Below, piece after piece: positions 35,618 through 44,561 of a stretch of 64,000 bases of DNA (positions are counted from its first letter, which is position 1; the number at the start of each line of letters is the position of its first letter). Location of the stretch: positions 3,100,001 through 3,164,000 of the forward strand of contig OZ271919.1 in NCBI GenBank assembly GCA_965602035.1. The letters run 5' to 3'. Origin of the DNA: Natronospirillum sp965602035. GTDB lineage: Bacteria > Pseudomonadota > Gammaproteobacteria > Pseudomonadales > Natronospirillaceae. The position numbers and the translations under genes were made by a program. The notes beneath the pieces were generated by a model. That model ran no database searches. It was not told the origin of the DNA and worked only from the letters and a program-made list of their open reading frames with translations.

Positions 35618-37969
35618 GTGGCCAGATCCAGAAAAAAACCAATCAATGATCCTCACGCCGATCGTGAAGCACGCAAATACGAGAAGCCCGTACCCAGTCG
35701 GGAATTCCTGCTGCAGTACCTGAAAGACCGTCAGGCACCCGCCACCCATGAAGAGCTTGTGGTGGAGCTGGACCTCCAGTCCGATGATGAAATAGAAGGC
35801 CTGCGCCGGCGGCTTATTGCCATGGCACGTGATGGGCAGGTGCTTCAGTCGCGTCAGGGCGCCTATGCGCTGGTCGACCGAATGAGTCTGATTCGCGGCC
35901 GGGTACAGGGGCACCCGGACGGCCACGGGCTGCTGATTCCCGACGACGGCCGTGATGCGCTGTCGCTGTCGCACAAACAGATGCGCCTGTGCTTTCACGG
36001 TGATCGTGTGCTTGCCAGTGAAATGGGCGTTGACCGGCGTGGCCGCGTTGAAGGCAAGATTGTCGAAGTGCTGGAGCGCAACACCGAACAGGTGGTCGGC
36101 CGGTTTCACAGCGAGTCCGGCATTGCGTTTGTGATACCGGAGAACACCCGGATTTCTCACGACATCATGATCCCGGATGGCAAAGCCGACGGGGCACAGG
36201 TCGGAGACATTGTGGCCGCCGAGATTATCGTGCAGCCGGGGCGTCGGCGCCAGCCGGTCGGGCAGGTCGTGGAAGTACTCGGCCAGTCCATGGCGCCCGG
36301 GATGGAAATCGACGTGGCATTGCGTACCCACGATATACCCTGGGTGTGGCCGGACGACATCGAGCCGGAGCTGGCCCGTATTCCCTCGAAGGTCTCTGCG
36401 GAGGAGGCGAAACAACGCTTTGATCTGCGCGACCGTCCCTTTGTCACGATAGACGGCGCTGATGCCAGGGATTTTGATGATGCGGTCTGCGCTTCGAAGC
36501 GTCTTCGCGGTGGCTGGAAACTGTGGGTTGCCATCGCCGATGTGTCGCATTATGTGCGCCCCGGCACACCGCTGGATGAAGAAGCCAGCGAGCGGGCGAC
36601 CTCCGTCTATTTCCCGGAGCGCGTAATCCCGATGTTGCCGGAGGCGCTGTCGAACGGCATCTGCTCGCTGAACCCGCATCAGGACCGGCTTGTCATGGTG
36701 TGCGAAATGGAGGTAGACCGGCGCGGTGAGCTGGAAGGCTACCATTTTTATGAGGCGGTGATTCACAGCCAGGCACGGCTGACCTACGACCATGTGTGGC
36801 AGTGGCTGCAGGGCGACAAGGATATTATCGAGGCACACTGTACGGGGGACAGTTCGCGGGTTGCCAAGTCACTGACCCAGCTCAACAAGGCGTATCAGGC
36901 GTTCCGAAGCGCGCGGAAGCGGCGGGGCGCCATGGACATTGAAACCATTGAACCACGCTTTGAATTTGGTGACGACAAGAAGATAGAGCGAATAGTGCCC
37001 TATCAGCGCAATGATGCGCACCGCATCATTGAAGAATGCATGTTGGCGGCGAATACCTGTGTCGGTGATTTTCTGGAGTATTCGGAGTTGCCGGCGCTGT
37101 ATCGAGTGCACGACTCACCGCCGCTGGAAAAGCTTGAAACCCTGCGCGGGTACCTGAGTGAGCTGGGTCTCAGCCTGGGCGGTGGCGATGATCCGGAGCC
37201 GCAGGATTACCGGTTGCTCATGGAACAGATCAGTGAGCGTAAAGACAGTGACGCCATTCAGGCGATGATCCTGCGCAGTCTGTCGCAGGCGGTTTACCAG
37301 CCGGAAAACCTGGGTCACTTCGGTCTGGCCTACGACGCGTATGCGCATTTCACATCGCCCATCCGCCGTTACCCGGATCTGCTCGTGCACCGTGCCATCA
37401 AGGGGCTGCTGCGCAGCGGTCGGCGCCTGAAGCACCTGACGCGGCCGAAGGGCCAGAAAAAAGAGCCATTCACCCGCTGGTATCCGTATGACGAAACCGC
37501 AATCCAGAGTCTCGGCGAGCACTGCTCGCATTGCGAGCGGCGGGCCGATGATGCCACGCGCGATGTGATCGCCTGGCTAAAGTGCGAGTTCATGCAGGAC
37601 CGCATCGGTGACGTATTTGCAGGGCACATCACGGCCGTGACCGGGTTCGGCCTGTTCGTGCAGCTTGACGATTACTGGGTGGACGGACTGGTGCATGTAA
37701 CGGCATTGTCCCGAGACTACTATGTATTCGATGCCGCGCGGCAGCGCCTGGTCGGTGAGCGCACACGCGTCGCACATAATCTGGGCGATGCCGTCACGGT
37801 GCGCCTGGTGCGGGTGTCGCTGGATGAGCGCAAGATCGATTTCGAGCTGGTGCCCGACAAGTCACGGCAGCCCGGCGGTGACAGTTTCCTGCCACACGAA
37901 ACCCGCGGGCCCAAGAGTCGTCGGCGCCGTCAGAGAAGATCGGGGAAGGCAGGTAATGGCCGACGCTGA
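35618..37969 (+). CDS. rnr: Ribonuclease R
   Basis: A processive 3'-5' exoribonuclease that degrades structured RNA. 783 residues with a GTG start behind AGGAG. Order: helix-turn-helix, two cold-shock domains, the RNB catalytic domain with the Asp cluster DGADARDFDDAV, FTSPIRRYPDLLVHRAI, an S1 domain starting GHITAVTGFGLFVQL, and a basic tail (KSRRRRQRRSGKAG). It overlaps rlmB by 14 bases. Confidence 0.97.
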   Translation: MARSRKKPINDPHADREARKYEKPVPSREFLLQYLKDRQAPATHEELVVELDLQSDDEIEGLRRRLIAMARDGQVLQSRQGAYALVDRMSLIRGRVQGHPDGHGLLIPDDGRDALSLSHKQMRLCFHGDRVLASEMGVDRRGRVEGKIVEVLERNTEQVVGRFHSESGIAFVIPENTRISHDIMIPDGKADGAQVGDIVAAEIIVQPGRRRQPVGQVVEVLGQSMAPGMEIDVALRTHDIPWVWPDDIEPELARIPSKVSAEEAKQRFDLRDRPFVTIDGADARDFDDAVCASKRLRGGWKLWVAIADVSHYVRPGTPLDEEASERATSVYFPERVIPMLPEALSNGICSLNPHQDRLVMVCEMEVDRRGELEGYHFYEAVIHSQARLTYDHVWQWLQGDKDIIEAHCTGDSSRVAKSLTQLNKAYQAFRSARKRRGAMDIETIEPRFEFGDDKKIERIVPYQRNDAHRIIEECMLAANTCVGDFLEYSELPALYRVHDSPPLEKLETLRGYLSELGLSLGGGDDPEPQDYRLLMEQISERKDSDAIQAMILRSLSQAVYQPENLGHFGLAYDAYAHFTSPIRRYPDLLVHRAIKGLLRSGRRLKHLTRPKGQKKEPFTRWYPYDETAIQSLGEHCSHCERRADDATRDVIAWLKCEFMQDRIGDVFAGHITAVTGFGLFVQLDDYWVDGLVHVTALSRDYYVFDAARQRLVGERTRVAHNLGDAVTVRLVRVSLDERKIDFELVPDKSRQPGGDSFLPHETRGPKSRRRRQRRSGKAGNGRR

Positions 37970-38723
37970 TCAGGCACTGGCCGGCATCCATGCAGTAGAG
38001 TCCGCACTGAACGAACGGCCCGGCCGTTTGCGGCGGCTGTGGCTGCTGAGCGGTCGCCAGGACCAGCGGATTCGTCGGCTCATCGAGCTGGCCAGAAACA
38101 ATGGCATTCCCTCCGAACGGCTGGACAACTCTGCCTTCCAGCAGCGCCTTACCCGGCTTGGTCTCGGTGAGGTGCGCCATCAGGGGGTTATCGCCGAGGT
38201 GCAGGCACTGGTTCCGGGAAACGAATCAGACCTTGAGCGCCTGGTGGTCGAATCCGAGCGCCCGCTCTTTCTGATACTTGATGGCGTCACCGACCCGCAC
38301 AATCTCGGGGCGTGTCTGCGTACCGCGGATGCCACCGGCGTTACCGCGGTCATTGTGCCTCAGAAGCGATCGGCCGGCCTGACTGCGACTGTCGCCCGCG
38401 TGGCCAGTGGCGCAGCCGAAACGGTGCCGCTGATTCAGGTGACTAATCTGTCACGGACGCTCAAGACGCTGAAAGCGGCCGGTGTCTGGTTGACCGGCCT
38501 GGCCGATACCGAAGATTCGGTGCTGTACGACGCCGATCTTGCCGGGCCCAGCGCGCTCGTGCTTGGCGCAGAGGGCGAAGGGCTCCGGCGGCTGACCCGT
38601 GAGCAGTGCGATTTTCTGGTCAGCATCCCGATGGCCGGTACGGTGTCGAGCCTCAATGTCTCCGTCGCCGCCGGTGTCTGTCTGTATGAGGCAGTCCGAC
38701 AGCGCCGTGCACGGCAGGCTTGA
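37956..38723 (+). CDS. rlmB: 23S rRNA (guanosine-2'-O)-methyltransferase RlmB
   Basis: A SPOUT-class methyltransferase acting on G2251 of 23S rRNA. About 255 residues from ATG 37956. The N-terminal substrate domain opens GIHAVESALNERPGR. The knotted SAM-binding part has DPHNLGACLRTADATG, LVLGAEGEGLRRL and IPMAGTVSSLNVSVA. The start is inside the end of rnr; the pair is a common operon. Confidence 0.96.
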   Translation: MADADQALAGIHAVESALNERPGRLRRLWLLSGRQDQRIRRLIELARNNGIPSERLDNSAFQQRLTRLGLGEVRHQGVIAEVQALVPGNESDLERLVVESERPLFLILDGVTDPHNLGACLRTADATGVTAVIVPQKRSAGLTATVARVASGAAETVPLIQVTNLSRTLKTLKAAGVWLTGLADTEDSVLYDADLAGPSALVLGAEGEGLRRLTREQCDFLVSIPMAGTVSSLNVSVAAGVCLYEAVRQRRARQA

Positions 38724-38748
38724 GTACCGGGTCAATTTCCCCTATAAT
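38720..38748 (+). promoter_or_regulatory. Sigma-70 promoter of the rpsF operon
   Basis: TTGAGT (38720-38725), a 17-base spacer and a perfect TATAAT (38743-38748) lie just after rlmB. The leader of about 130 bases before rpsF is GC-rich and may hold the S6:S18-binding leader known upstream of rpsF in many bacteria; I did not verify its fold. Confidence 0.8.
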
Positions 38749-38882
38749 CCGGCGCCCGGTCTGCGGCACGACAGGCAGCCCGGAAATCAGGAACGTCCGC
38801 GTTCTCCTTGCCTCACGGCGCACGCCCTGCACTGATCAGCCAGCGTGTGTTGACCGGAGGCATTATCCCAGAAGGAGCAAAT

Positions 38883-39311
38883 ATGCGTCATTACGAAATA
38901 GTATTGCTGTTCCACCCGGACCAGAGCGAACAGGTGCCGGCCATGGTGGAACGTTACGTCAGCACCGTCACAGAGAGCGGTGGCAAGGTTCACCGGCATG
39001 AAGACTGGGGTCGCCGTCAACTGGCGTTCTCCATTCAGAAAGTGCACAAGGCGCACTACATTCTGATGAACGTCGAGTGTGACGATGCAACCATTGAAGA
39101 CCTCAAGTCCACGTTCCGCTTCAATGATGCGGTGATCCGCAATCTGGTGACACGTCGCCCGGGCGCAGACACCGAAGCTTCACCCATGATGAAAGAGGTG
39201 GAAGCCAAGGAAGCCCGCAAGGCACAGGACAGTGCACGCACGAGCCGCAGTGACAGTAACGACAGCGACACTGCCTCGACTGAAACCGATTCATCCACCA
39301 ACGAAGCCTGA
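38883..39311 (+). CDS. rpsF: 30S ribosomal protein bS6
   Basis: 142 residues. The fold starts MRHYEIVLLFHPDQSEQ and includes HRHEDWGRRQLAFSI and HYILMNVECDD. The acidic/Ser/Thr tail (about 105-142, with SDSNDSDTASTETDSS) is a longer version of the Glu-tail that RimK modifies in E. coli; here it is mixed Asp/Ser/Thr. A ribosome binding site AGAAGGAG precedes the ATG. A rimK gene is elsewhere in this window (51042). Confidence 0.97.
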   Translation: MRHYEIVLLFHPDQSEQVPAMVERYVSTVTESGGKVHRHEDWGRRQLAFSIQKVHKAHYILMNVECDDATIEDLKSTFRFNDAVIRNLVTRRPGADTEASPMMKEVEAKEARKAQDSARTSRSDSNDSDTASTETDSSTNEA

Positions 39312-39337
39312 GGCAGGCCGAATCAGGAGATACCATC

Positions 39338-39565
39338 ATGGCTCGATTTTTCCGTCGCCGTAAGTTCTGCCGCTTTACCGCCGAAGGCGTTAAAGAGATT
39401 GATTACAAAGACGTTGATACCCTGAAAAGCTACATCACTGAAACCGGCAAGATTGTACCCAGCCGTATCACCGGCACGCGTGCCCGTTACCAGCGCCAGC
39501 TGAGCACGGCCATCAAGCGGGCCCGGTACCTGGCTCTGCTGCCGTATTCTGATCGCCACGAGTAA
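39338..39565 (+). CDS. rpsR: 30S ribosomal protein bS18
   Basis: 75 residues starting MARFFRRRKFCRFTAEGVKE, with GTRARYQRQLSTAIKRARYL as the rRNA-binding core. bS18 pairs with bS6 on the platform. In operon between rpsF and rplI. Confidence 0.98.
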   Translation: MARFFRRRKFCRFTAEGVKEIDYKDVDTLKSYITETGKIVPSRITGTRARYQRQLSTAIKRARYLALLPYSDRHE

Positions 39566-39612
39566 GCGGTTATAGCCTGGAAATCAGGGCGCAACGTGTA
39601 GAGGACAATGCA

Positions 39613-40065
39613 ATGGAAGTTATTCTGCTCGATAAAGTGGGCAAAATCGGCGGCCTTGGCGACAAGGTCAATGTGAAGGCAGGCTATGGCCGTAACTACC
39701 TTATCCCCCAGGGTAAGGCAGTACCTGCCACCAAAGAGAATCTGGAAACCTTTGAAGCTCGCCGTGCCGAGCTGGAGCGCGAAGCCAACGAGCGCCTCGA
39801 AGCGGCCAAGGCGCGCGCGGCACAACTGGCGGACCTGGAGCTCACCATTGCCGTGAAGGCCGGTGACGAAGGCAAGCTGTTCGGTTCCATCGGTACCCGC
39901 GACCTGGCTGACGTGATTACCTCGGCGGGTGTTGAGGTAGAAAAGAGCGAAGTGCTGCTGCCGAGTGGCCCGCTGCGCCAGACCGGTGAATTCGAAATCG
40001 ACCTGACGCTGCACCCGGAAGTGGGTGCCACGGTCACGGTGATTGTCGTACCGGAAGAGTATTAG
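39613..40065 (+). CDS. rplI: 50S ribosomal protein bL9
   Basis: 150 residues. The N-terminal domain is MEVILLDKVGKIGGLGDKVN with YGRNYLIPQGKA, followed by a long helix and the C-terminal domain (GSIGTRDLADVI, GATVTVIV). Last gene of the rpsF operon before a strong terminator. Confidence 0.98.
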   Translation: MEVILLDKVGKIGGLGDKVNVKAGYGRNYLIPQGKAVPATKENLETFEARRAELEREANERLEAAKARAAQLADLELTIAVKAGDEGKLFGSIGTRDLADVITSAGVEVEKSEVLLPSGPLRQTGEFEIDLTLHPEVGATVTVIVVPEEY

Positions 40066-40101
40066 TGCACGGTACCGGATCCCGGTAACAACGGCACGCT
40101 G

Positions 40102-40142
40102 AAAAACACCCTTCGAGTCCGGCTTGAAGGGTGTTTTTTTTT
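40102..40142 (+). terminator. Rho-independent terminator after rplI
   Basis: AAAAACACCCTTC (40102-40114) pairs with GAAGGGTGTTTTT (40126-40138) and continues into a nine-base or longer T tract. It closes the rpsF-rpsR-rplI operon. Confidence 0.93.
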
Positions 40143-40189
40143 GCATCCCCGGTACCATAGCGAAAAGCGCTCACGACAACAGACATTAC

Positions 40190-41563
40190 ATGGAACTGAT
40201 GACCGACGAGACCACCCTGAAGACACCTCCGCACTCGCTGGAGGCCGAACAGAGCCTGTTGGGCGCCCTGATGCTGGACAGCAGTGCGTGGGACAGCGTG
40301 GCCGACCTGGTGCAGCCCGGGGACTACTACCGGCCCGAGCATCGCCTGATATTTGCCGCCATGGCGACACAGCTTGAGCGCCAGCACCCGATCGATGTCA
40401 TAACTCTTACGGAGTCGCTGGAACAGCGCGGTGAACTTGACGACGCGGGCGGTGTCGAATACCTGACCGAGCTGGTGGAAAACGCGCCTGGTGGTGGCCA
40501 CCTGGAGGCCTATGCGTCCATTGTGCGTGAGCGGGCGATCCTGCGACGTCTGGTTGAGGTAGCCAACAAGGTGGCGTCCAGCGCGTATGAGCCGGGCGGC
40601 CGGCGCGCCGAGGAACTGGTCGACGAAGCAGAACGGGCGGTGCTGTCCATCGCGGAAGAGCGCCCCAGTGAAGGGGGGCTGGAACCGCTCAAACCATTGC
40701 TGAAACGCACCCTCGAGCGCATTGACGAGCTGTCCAGGCTGGACAGTGCCATAACCGGGCTGAGCACGGGTTTCGATAAACTGGATGAAATGACGTCCGG
40801 CTGGCAGCGGGGCGATCTGGTCGTGGTGGCTGCCCGCCCGAGTATGGGCAAGACGGCCCTGGCCATGAACCTGGTCGAAACCGCGCTGTCGTTCAGTGAC
40901 CAGCCGGTCATCGTCTTCTCGCTGGAAATGCCGGGTGAGCAACTTATCCAGCGTATGCTCTCGTCGCTGGGACGTATCAACCAGACCCGAGTGAGAACCG
41001 GTAAGCTGCAACCTGACGACTGGCAGCGGCTCACCGGTGCCGTGAACAAGGTGTTCGACCGACCGTTGTTCATTGACGACACACCGGGTATCTCGCCCTC
41101 GGAAATGCGCTCGCGCGTTCGCCGGATCGTGAGGGAGCACGGGACTCCGGCCGTGATCATGGTCGACTATCTGCAGTTGATGTCCATCAAGGGCTTCAGC
41201 GAAGGCCGAACCAATGAGATATCGGAGATATCGCGCTCGCTAAAGGGTATGGCCAAGGAGTTTGACTGCCCGGTCATCGCCCTGTCACAGCTTAACCGGA
41301 GCCTGGAGCAGCGGCCCAACAAGCGCCCCGTGAACTCCGATCTCCGGGAATCGGGCGCGATTGAGCAGGATGCGGACGTAATCGCCTTTATCTACCGCGA
41401 TGTGGTCTACAACCCCGATACCAGCGAGCAGAACGTAGCTGAAATCATCATCGGCAAGCAGCGTAATGGCCCCATCGGGACCTGCTATCTGTCGTTTCAG
41501 GGCGAATACACGCGCTTTGAAAATCTGGCACCGGAATATGGCATGGAGGCCGGTGCCGAATGA
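40190..41563 (+). CDS. dnaB: Replicative DNA helicase
   Basis: The hexameric 5'-3' fork helicase. About 457 residues from ATG 40190 (a second ATG is at 40199). N-terminal domain PPHSLEAEQSLLGALML; Walker A ARPSMGKTALAMNL; Walker B region VIMVDYLQLM; and the arginine-finger segment LRESGAIEQDADVIAFIYRD. Its stop overlaps the alr start by 4 bases. No intein is present. Confidence 0.97.
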   Translation: MELMTDETTLKTPPHSLEAEQSLLGALMLDSSAWDSVADLVQPGDYYRPEHRLIFAAMATQLERQHPIDVITLTESLEQRGELDDAGGVEYLTELVENAPGGGHLEAYASIVRERAILRRLVEVANKVASSAYEPGGRRAEELVDEAERAVLSIAEERPSEGGLEPLKPLLKRTLERIDELSRLDSAITGLSTGFDKLDEMTSGWQRGDLVVVAARPSMGKTALAMNLVETALSFSDQPVIVFSLEMPGEQLIQRMLSSLGRINQTRVRTGKLQPDDWQRLTGAVNKVFDRPLFIDDTPGISPSEMRSRVRRIVREHGTPAVIMVDYLQLMSIKGFSEGRTNEISEISRSLKGMAKEFDCPVIALSQLNRSLEQRPNKRPVNSDLRESGAIEQDADVIAFIYRDVVYNPDTSEQNVAEIIIGKQRNGPIGTCYLSFQGEYTRFENLAPEYGMEAGAE

Positions 41564-42651
41564 GCCGTGGAACCTGTGTCAGCATGCATCTGGACAACCT
41601 GCGCCATAATCTGGCTGTGGTGCGCGATTATGCGAGTGATGCCCGTATCTGGGCGGTGGTAAAGGCCAATGGGTATGGCCACGGGTTGTTGCCTGTGGCC
41701 CGGGTGCTCGCCGAACAGGCTGATGGCCTGGCGGTGGCCACGCTGGATGAAGGGCTGGCCGTGCGCGACGGTGGGCTTGAGTGCCCGGTGTTGCTGCTCG
41801 AGGGCGTACTCAATGCTGAGCAGTCACGCGCTGCTATTGAGCGGCACCTGGACCTGGTGATTCACACACCGGAACAGGTCGACTGGCTGCATGAAGCTCT
41901 GGAGCGGTTGCCCGAATGGGCCGTATTGCCGAGGCTCTGGATTAAAATAGACACCGGCATGCACCGTCTCGGGCTCATGCCGGAACAGGTCCCCGACTGT
42001 GTGCGCCGCTTGCCGACGGTCGGTCGACTGGGCTACATGACGCACTTTGCGTGCGCTGATGAGCCGGACAGTCCGAATACGGTGGCGCAGGCGAAGCAAT
42101 TCAGCGAGCAACTGGCACCGTTACCGGACGGCGATACCAGCCTGGCGAATTCGGCGGGTGTCCTGTTGTGGCCCGGGCATCAGGGCAACTGGGTACGCCC
42201 CGGAATCATGCTCTATGGCGCCTCTCCGTGCGGAGACAGGCCGGCTTCCGAGTGGGATCTGCGCGCCGTGATGACACTCACGGCCCCCATCATCGCGTTG
42301 CGGGATATACCGGCCGGCGATACGGTCGGCTATGGTGCGACGTTCCGGGCGGAGCGCCCCATGCGGGTTGCCACGGTGGCAATTGGTTACGCCGACGGCT
42401 ACCCGCGTCATGCGCCCACCGGTACACCGGTTGCCGTGCGAGGGCAGCGAACAGGCACCCTTGGCCGTGTTTCCATGGATATGCTCAGCATCGATGTCAC
42501 CCATATACCGGATGTCTGTCTTGGTGATAACGTCGAGCTCTGGGGCCGCCAGGTATCCGTGGACGATGTGGCCAGCGCGAGTGGTACCATCGGTTATGAA
42601 CTGCTGACGCGGCTTTCGGTACGGGGTGAAACCCGGTATCTGAACGAATGA
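41560..42651 (+). CDS. alr: Alanine racemase
   Basis: A PLP enzyme interconverting L- and D-alanine for peptidoglycan. 363 residues. The PLP Lys is in VVKANGYGHGL near residue 35. The catalytic Tyr is in VGYGATFRAERPMRV, and IKIDTGMHRLGL and GRVSMDMLSIDV are typical. Overlaps dnaB by 4 bases, the usual dnaB-alr arrangement. Confidence 0.96.
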   Translation: MSRGTCVSMHLDNLRHNLAVVRDYASDARIWAVVKANGYGHGLLPVARVLAEQADGLAVATLDEGLAVRDGGLECPVLLLEGVLNAEQSRAAIERHLDLVIHTPEQVDWLHEALERLPEWAVLPRLWIKIDTGMHRLGLMPEQVPDCVRRLPTVGRLGYMTHFACADEPDSPNTVAQAKQFSEQLAPLPDGDTSLANSAGVLLWPGHQGNWVRPGIMLYGASPCGDRPASEWDLRAVMTLTAPIIALRDIPAGDTVGYGATFRAERPMRVATVAIGYADGYPRHAPTGTPVAVRGQRTGTLGRVSMDMLSIDVTHIPDVCLGDNVELWGRQVSVDDVASASGTIGYELLTRLSVRGETRYLNE

Positions 42652-42702
42652 TTGGTGACAAAGCTCACTGGAACCCGCCGCACGCCTGAGCAGAATGGTG
42701 CC

Positions 42703-43821
42703 ATGATGCATCAACTCGCCAATCGGATTCTCAACTGCATACCCGAACGCCACCCGCTGCTGCCCCGTTGGCTGGTTCTGGCGTTGATCGGCCTCTACCT
42801 GAGTATTTTCTGGCTGGCCTTGCTCTGGGAGTCGCCGACCCCGGAACGAGTGAGCGTTGGGTTGCTGGTTACCCTTATCTTTGTACCGGCGGCGCTGCGC
42901 GGGCTGTGGCACAAAGGCTGGGGCGCCTATGTGTACGTAACCCTGATGGCCGGGTTGTGCTATGCCACCTTGCCCTATACCGCCGCCGGTGTGGTATTTC
43001 TGTTCTATGGTCAGTTGTTTCTGAGCCAGAACGGCCACTGGCGTCGTTCTATTTTCTTCCAGATTCTGTTCACCGTAATTGCGGCTTTTCTGGGTGTCCA
43101 GCTCGGTTATCCGGAGCTGTTTATTATTGTGGCCGTGCTGCTGATTGTGTTCGGTGCGCTGTTCGACCACCTGTTTTACCGTTTCCTGCAGCAACAGAGC
43201 GACCTGTTGCGCTCGCAGGACGAAGCGGAACATCTTGCTCGGGTGGCGGAGCGCGAGCGGATCGCCAGAGACCTTCACGACCTGCTCGGTCACACCCTGT
43301 CGAGCGTGCGCATCAAGGCTGAGTTGGCGGGCAGGCTGCTCTACGATCAGCCGGATCGGGCGGCAAAGGAGGTGGCGGAAATCGAACAGGCCGCCCGGCA
43401 GAGCCTGCAGCAGGTGCGGGCGACCGTCAGCGGTTATCAGGCGGGTGGCCTGGCGGCGGAGATCAATTCGGCCCGCAGCCTGCTTTCAAGTGCGGGCATG
43501 AGCTTCCGGGCGTCGGTGGATGCACAGGTACCGGATCGCGCTCAGGCCACACTGGCAGCAGTACTGCGTGAGGGTGTCACCAATATTGTGCGCCACGCCG
43601 AAGCAACCGAAGTGGACATGTCGGTGACCGGTCAGCCCGGGAACCGACTGTTGTTTGAGCTGAGAGACAACGGCCGGGGCGTCAGCGGCAATGCGGGGCA
43701 GGGGATGCGCGGTATCCGCTCGCGGGCCGGGGCGGCCGGAGGCAACGCGCGGTGGGAGCCGGCGAACCCGGGTACCCGGCTGAGCGTCTGGTTGCCGGCC
43801 GGGGAGGAAGAGGCGACATGA
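42703..43821 (+). CDS. DesK/NarL-type sensor histidine kinase
   Basis: About 372 residues from ATG 42703; the frame is open back to the alr stop, so a TTG at 42652 is possible. The N-terminal half has about five transmembrane helices (LVLALIGLYLSIFWLALLW is the first) and no large periplasmic domain, as in membrane-sensing DesK kinases. The phosphoacceptor His is in ERIARDLHDLLGHTLSSV (HisKA_3). The ATPase part shows VTNIVRHAEATE and ELRDNGRGVSG. It overlaps the response regulator gene by 4 bases. The signal could be membrane state or salt; not determinable. Confidence 0.85.
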   Translation: MMHQLANRILNCIPERHPLLPRWLVLALIGLYLSIFWLALLWESPTPERVSVGLLVTLIFVPAALRGLWHKGWGAYVYVTLMAGLCYATLPYTAAGVVFLFYGQLFLSQNGHWRRSIFFQILFTVIAAFLGVQLGYPELFIIVAVLLIVFGALFDHLFYRFLQQQSDLLRSQDEAEHLARVAERERIARDLHDLLGHTLSSVRIKAELAGRLLYDQPDRAAKEVAEIEQAARQSLQQVRATVSGYQAGGLAAEINSARSLLSSAGMSFRASVDAQVPDRAQATLAAVLREGVTNIVRHAEATEVDMSVTGQPGNRLLFELRDNGRGVSGNAGQGMRGIRSRAGAAGGNARWEPANPGTRLSVWLPAGEEEAT

Positions 43822-44450
43822 GCCGACCGAGCCCTGCTCTGCCGGAGCAGACGCGAATTCTGCTGGTGGAGGACCAGGCACTGATTCTGGGCGCCCTGTC
43901 AGCACTGCTCGATATGGAAGAGGACATGACGGTTGTCGGTCAGGCTGAGGACGCCGAGCAGGCGTTGCGCCTGATCGAAGGCCAGGCGGTTGATATTGTG
44001 CTGGCCGACATTGAAATGCCGGGTATGGGTGGGCTGGAGCTGGCCCGCACGCTCAGCCGAACGCGGCCCGACGTGCGTGTGGCAATTGTCACCACGTTTG
44101 CCCGGCGCGGTTATCTGCAACAGGCACTGGCCGCCAATGTGGCGGGTTATCTGTTGAAAGAAACGCCGGCTCAGGACCTGGCGAGCGCGATACGCCGGAT
44201 AATGCGTGGTGAGCGCGTGCTTGACCCGGAGCTGGCCAGTGCCGCTCAGGGTATGCAGAACCCGTTGACGCAGCGCGAGCGCGATGTTCTTCGCCTGGCC
44301 GCTGAAGGGCTGACCACGGAAATGATTGCGCGGCGTATTCACCGTTCCGACGGTACCGTGCGTAATTACCTGAGCGAGGCCATCAGCAAGCTGGGTGCGC
44401 GGAATCGTGTTGAAGCGGCGCGCATTGCCCGCGACGAGGGGTTTCTCTGA
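43818..44450 (+). CDS. LuxR/NarL-family response regulator
   Basis: 210 residues. The receiver has VEDQALI, the phosphorylation Asp in VLADIEMPGMGG, and Thr/Lys positions in IVTTFARRG and GYLLKETPA. The C-terminal LuxR helix-turn-helix reads LTQRERDVLRLAAEGLTTEM and then TVRNYLSEAISKLG. This is the DesR-like partner of the kinase upstream (ATGA overlap). Target genes unknown; no fatty-acid desaturase gene is adjacent. Confidence 0.88.
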   Translation: MSRPSPALPEQTRILLVEDQALILGALSALLDMEEDMTVVGQAEDAEQALRLIEGQAVDIVLADIEMPGMGGLELARTLSRTRPDVRVAIVTTFARRGYLQQALAANVAGYLLKETPAQDLASAIRRIMRGERVLDPELASAAQGMQNPLTQRERDVLRLAAEGLTTEMIARRIHRSDGTVRNYLSEAISKLGARNRVEAARIARDEGFL

Positions 44451-44497
44451 CCGGTGCTGGCTCTGCGTCGGTGAGGCTCATTTCTGTTCCCGGGCTA

Positions 44498-44526
44498 TTG
44501 AGTTGCGGGCAGCCGGGCGGTAGAGT
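44498..44526 (+). promoter_or_regulatory. Candidate sigma-70 promoter of the GGDEF gene
   Basis: TTGAGT (44498-44503), a 17-base spacer and TAGAGT (44521-44526) stand 36 bases before the diguanylate cyclase start. Good spacing and near-consensus hexamers. Confidence 0.55.
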
Positions 44527-44561
44527 GAAACCCACAACGACCTGATCACGGCACCCCGCCA

